DNA of 64,000 nt from Gammaproteobacteria bacterium (lineage in GTDB: Bacteria > Pseudomonadota > Gammaproteobacteria > Pseudomonadales > Azotimanducaceae), in contig JAPPGA010000055.1 of assembly GCA_028821515.1 (NCBI GenBank), positions 1 to 64,000 on the forward strand, read 5' to 3'. The notes below the pieces were generated by a model. It saw only the letters and a program-made list of their open reading frames with translations, had not been told where the DNA came from and did no database searches. Positions 61,164-64,000 of this stretch are shown here, in pieces. Each line of letters starts with the position of its first letter. Within the stretch, counting starts at the first letter, position 1. Position numbers and translations under genes: made by a program.

Positions 61164-64000
61164 ATGCGAGCCAAGGGCCTCGCCAAGAGTACGGCGCCGC
61201 GCGGGTCCCGCGCAGTAGATTCCCTTACCCGGGCGCGTTATCGGACAGGGCCGGGAGTCGCCTATCTCACCGGCATCCAGGCGATCGCCCGACTTCCGCT
61301 GGACCAGCGCCGACTGGACGACCGCGCGGGTTTCGATACCGCCGGATTCATATCGGGATACCGGGGCTCTCCCCTCGGGGGACTGGACCAGGAACTCTGG
61401 CGCCTGTCCGGCGAACTCGCGGCCCACCGCATCGTCTTCCAGCCCGGGGTCAACGAGGACCTGGCGGCCACAGCCGTCTGGGGCAGTCAGCAGGTCGGGC
61501 TGTTTCCAGGTGCACGCCACGAGGGAGTGTATGGCTTGTGGTACGGCAAGGCGCCCGGACTCGACCGTTCCTCCGACGCGGTGCGCCACGCCAATGCGGC
61601 GGGCACGAGTCCGCGCGGCGGCGTACTGCTGGTCGTCGGCGATGACCACGCCTGCAAGTCTTCCACCCTGCCGAGCGCCAGCGAATTCGCGTTGCGTGAT
61701 CTAGCCATTCCGATACTCGCGCCGGCGGACGTGCAGGACGTGCTCGACTACGGGCTGCTGGGTTGGGCCCTGTCCCGCTACTCCGGCTGCTGGACCGGCC
61801 TCATCGCGCTGGCCGACGTCATGGACAGCGCCCTGGATGTCGAGGTCAGTCTCGACCGTCATCGCTTCGTCGACCCGCCGCACGCGGAAGCGTTTCCACA
61901 TATCCGGCTTCAGGATTCGCCCACCGACCAGGAGGCGCGGCTGGAGACCAAATTGCGCCTGGTGCGGATGTTCGCATCGGCGAACTCCGTTGACCGGATC
62001 GTTACCACGGTGGCTTCACCGAGCCTGGTGCTGGTTACCGCCGGCAAGACCTACGCCGACATGCGGGAGGCCCTGGCAAGACTGGGCCTGGAATCGGATG
62101 CGCAACTCGTTCGCGCCGGCATACGGCTCGTGAAGCTCGGCATGACCTGGCCGCTCGACAACGCACTGGTCCACGAATTCTGCAGCGGGGCACGGCGCGT
62201 GCTCGTGATCGAGGAGAAGCGATCGTTTATCGAAGATCAGCTCCGGTCGATTCTTTTCGGCAGACCCGTCGAAATACTCGGAAAGCGAAGCCCCCCCGGA
62301 CCTGCGTGCGACGAGGATGGAAAAGCCCAGGACGGGACACTGCTACCCGCCACGGGCGAACTCGATGTACCCGCCATTGCGACTGCCATTCGCGCGCTAC
62401 TGCCAGCCGAAACGGATGCCAGCTACCTGGAAGAGATCGCACACCTGGCCAGAACCCTGCCCGGCGATGCGGGGCACTCGAAGGACACGCGCAAACCGGT
62501 GTTCTGCGCCGGCTGCCCGCACAATGCCTCGACCCGCGTACCTGAAGGCAGCCGCGCGGCCGCCGGTATCGGCTGCCACTACATGGCGCAGTGGATGGAT
62601 CGCAACACCGGAACGCCCACGCACATGGGCGCCGAGGGCGCGAACTGGATCGGCCAGGCCCCGTTCACCGACGAGAATCACATCTTTGCCAACATCGGCG
62701 ACGGCACCTTCTTCCACTCCGGCATCCTGGCGATCCGCGCGGCTGTCGCCTCCGGCGCGAATATCACGTACAAGGTGCTCCTCAACGACGCCGTGGCCAT
62801 GACGGGCGGTCAGCCAGTGGATGGTCCCCTGACGGTGGATGACGTCGTCGCGCAGGTCCGTGCGGAAGGCGTTGCCGCGGTTCGCGTGGTGAGCGACGGC
62901 CCCGCCCGCCACCGCAGAGCCGGATTCCGGGTCGCCCCGCGGGATTCGCTGGACGCAGTGCAGCGCGAACTGAGAGCGACGCCGGGTTGCACGGTCCTGG
63001 TCTACGAACAGACCTGCGCCGCCGAACTGCGGCGCCGCCGCAAGCGGGGCCTGGTCGCGGACCCGGATATCCGCGTCGTCATCAATGACGCCGTCTGCGA
63101 GGGCTGCGGCGATTGCTCCGTGCAATCGAACTGCGTCGCCGTGGAGCCACTCCAAACCGAGTTCGGCGTGAAGCGCACCATAAATCAGACCGCATGCAAC
63201 AAGGACCTTTCCTGTATCGACGGATTCTGTCCCGCCCTGGTGTCCCTGGCCGGCGCGAGACTCAAGTCTCCGGACAAGGCGGACCACAAGCCGCTGGTAC
63301 CGCTACCCGTCGCCAGTTCGCCTGCCGCCAGCGTACTCATCGCCGGCGTTGGCGGCACGGGTGTCGTCACCGTTTCCCAGATACTCGGCACCGCCGCGCA
63401 CCTGGACGGCAACCATGTCTCGACGCTCGACATGACCGGACTCGCACAGAAGGGCGGCGCCGTCGTCAGCCACGTGCGCATCTCCCCCGCAGGGACGCGG
63501 CATCCACCTACCCGAATTCCGGCGATGGGTGCTGATACGTTGATTGGGGCCGACGCCGTCACCGCGGCCAGCATCGATGTACTCGGCCTGACCTCGCCGA
63601 GAACCAGCGTCATCCTCAATAGCCACCTCGCCCCGACCGCCGAGTTCGTGCTGCGGCAGCGCCAGTGCCTCGATTTCGGGAAACTCGAGAAGCGGCTGAA
63701 ACGCCGTGTCAGGCGCCTGGTGACCGTGGATGCCAATGCAGCGGCGAAAACCCTGTTCGGGTCAAGCACCTCCGCCAATGTCTTCCTGCTCGGCTATGCC
63801 TTCCAGGCGGGCGGGATTCCCGTTTCCCTCACCGCGCTCAAGCGCGCGATCACGCTGAACGGCGTTGCCGTCGAACAGAATCTGGCGGCATTTCACCATG
63901 GCCGGAACGCAGCACACCGGAGGGAATCGTCGCGGGCCGGATCAGCGGTCCGCCCGTCCGCATCCGGGGCGATGCAGCTACCCCGATCAACAGGCCTCGA
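61164..64000 (+). CDS. Indolepyruvate:ferredoxin oxidoreductase, fused form (5' part)
   Basis: Open to the window edge; at least 945 residues of an expected 1150 or so. It oxidatively decarboxylates aryl pyruvates (or other 2-oxoacids) to acyl-CoA with reduction of ferredoxin. Order: PYR-like domain (FISGYRGSPLGGLDQEL), then the TPP-binding region with CAGCPHNAST and IGDGTFFHSGILAI near residues 450-530. A cysteine cluster CEGCGDCSVQSNC (Cys645, 648, 651, 657) and CNKDLSCIDGFC are for iron-sulfur. The gamma domain with GVGGTGVVTVSQILG starts near 729. The ATG at 61164 has aggtg upstream; an ATG at 61134 is also in frame. It is divergent from the Lrp-type regulator. Confidence 0.93.
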   Translation, partial: MRAKGLAKSTAPRGSRAVDSLTRARYRTGPGVAYLTGIQAIARLPLDQRRLDDRAGFDTAGFISGYRGSPLGGLDQELWRLSGELAAHRIVFQPGVNEDLAATAVWGSQQVGLFPGARHEGVYGLWYGKAPGLDRSSDAVRHANAAGTSPRGGVLLVVGDDHACKSSTLPSASEFALRDLAIPILAPADVQDVLDYGLLGWALSRYSGCWTGLIALADVMDSALDVEVSLDRHRFVDPPHAEAFPHIRLQDSPTDQEARLETKLRLVRMFASANSVDRIVTTVASPSLVLVTAGKTYADMREALARLGLESDAQLVRAGIRLVKLGMTWPLDNALVHEFCSGARRVLVIEEKRSFIEDQLRSILFGRPVEILGKRSPPGPACDEDGKAQDGTLLPATGELDVPAIATAIRALLPAETDASYLEEIAHLARTLPGDAGHSKDTRKPVFCAGCPHNASTRVPEGSRAAAGIGCHYMAQWMDRNTGTPTHMGAEGANWIGQAPFTDENHIFANIGDGTFFHSGILAIRAAVASGANITYKVLLNDAVAMTGGQPVDGPLTVDDVVAQVRAEGVAAVRVVSDGPARHRRAGFRVAPRDSLDAVQRELRATPGCTVLVYEQTCAAELRRRRKRGLVADPDIRVVINDAVCEGCGDCSVQSNCVAVEPLQTEFGVKRTINQTACNKDLSCIDGFCPALVSLAGARLKSPDKADHKPLVPLPVASSPAASVLIAGVGGTGVVTVSQILGTAAHLDGNHVSTLDMTGLAQKGGAVVSHVRISPAGTRHPPTRIPAMGADTLIGADAVTAASIDVLGLTSPRTSVILNSHLAPTAEFVLRQRQCLDFGKLEKRLKRRVRRLVTVDANAAAKTLFGSSTSANVFLLGYAFQAGGIPVSLTALKRAITLNGVAVEQNLAAFHHGRNAAHRRESSRAGSAVRPSASGAMQLPRSTGL

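Overview
The window is high-GC bacterial chromosome, almost entirely coding, and most consistent with an uncultured or poorly studied gammaproteobacterium. The evidence is gene order and gene type: rpoE-rseA-rseB-rseC-lepA-rnc-era-recO with nadB divergent from rpoE (the algU/mucABC neighbourhood of Pseudomonas and relatives), a RelA-type synthetase without a working HD hydrolase site, ffh next to ypjD, rpsP-rimM-trmD-rplS, a nickel-type GloA, and a YgfX-like protein. No rRNA, tRNA, CRISPR array, complete IS element or prophage was recognised. I cannot name the species.

Layout. 1-143: a palindromic tandem repeat. 222-6345: a Yej-type oligopeptide ABC importer (two permeases, lipoprotein binding protein, two separate ATPases instead of a fused YejF). 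6467-7530: a small island of less GC-rich sequence holding a nuclease-like gene and a PIN-domain gene. 7764-10412: rsmJ, tsaB and divergent moeA. 10466-20209: the minus-strand block relA-adk and rpoE-rseABC-lepA-rnc-era-recO; a second tandem pair of the same repeat fills the rseB/rseC junction. 20400-26367: nadB, then ygfX-like, a secreted hypothetical, ung, lysS and prfB (with its programmed +1 frameshift). 26520-31590: YciI-like protein, an NCS2 permease with an unusual C-terminal domain, and a TRAP transporter. 31875-40183: recJ, hom, dsbC, xerD, rplS, trmD, rimM, rpsP, ffh. 40321-44765: ypjD, leuA with a probable leader peptide and strong promoter, purT, gamma-carbonic anhydrase. 44901-50396: Nudix hydrolase, sugar-kinase-like phosphotransferase, gloA, PhyH dioxygenase, aldo/keto reductase, ilvA. 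50489-64000: penicillin-acylase-family hydrolase, coiled-coil protein, double YjbR protein, BCCT transporter, gamma-butyrobetaine-type dioxygenase, class II aldolase, mltF, an Lrp/AsnC regulator, and the first part of a fused indolepyruvate:ferredoxin oxidoreductase that runs off the end.

How it works together. The core is housekeeping: envelope stress (RpoE/RseABC), translation and RNA processing (LepA, Era, RNase III, LysS, RF2, L19, S16, TrmD, RimM, SRP), repair and recombination (RecO, RecJ, Ung, XerD), and branched-chain/threonine metabolism (Hom, IlvA, LeuA). Around it are scavenging modules for peptides, carboxylates, nucleobases, and betaines or carnitine-like compounds. The points most worth a second look are the 87-bp palindromic tandem repeat, which occurs at two loci in opposite orientation and appears to have displaced the rseC start; a set of genes (rseC, recJ, hom) with no ATG/GTG/TTG where the family N-terminus should be but a CTG there; a leuA leader whose ATG sits almost on the predicted transcription start; the NCS2 permease fusion; and the nuclease/PIN pair.
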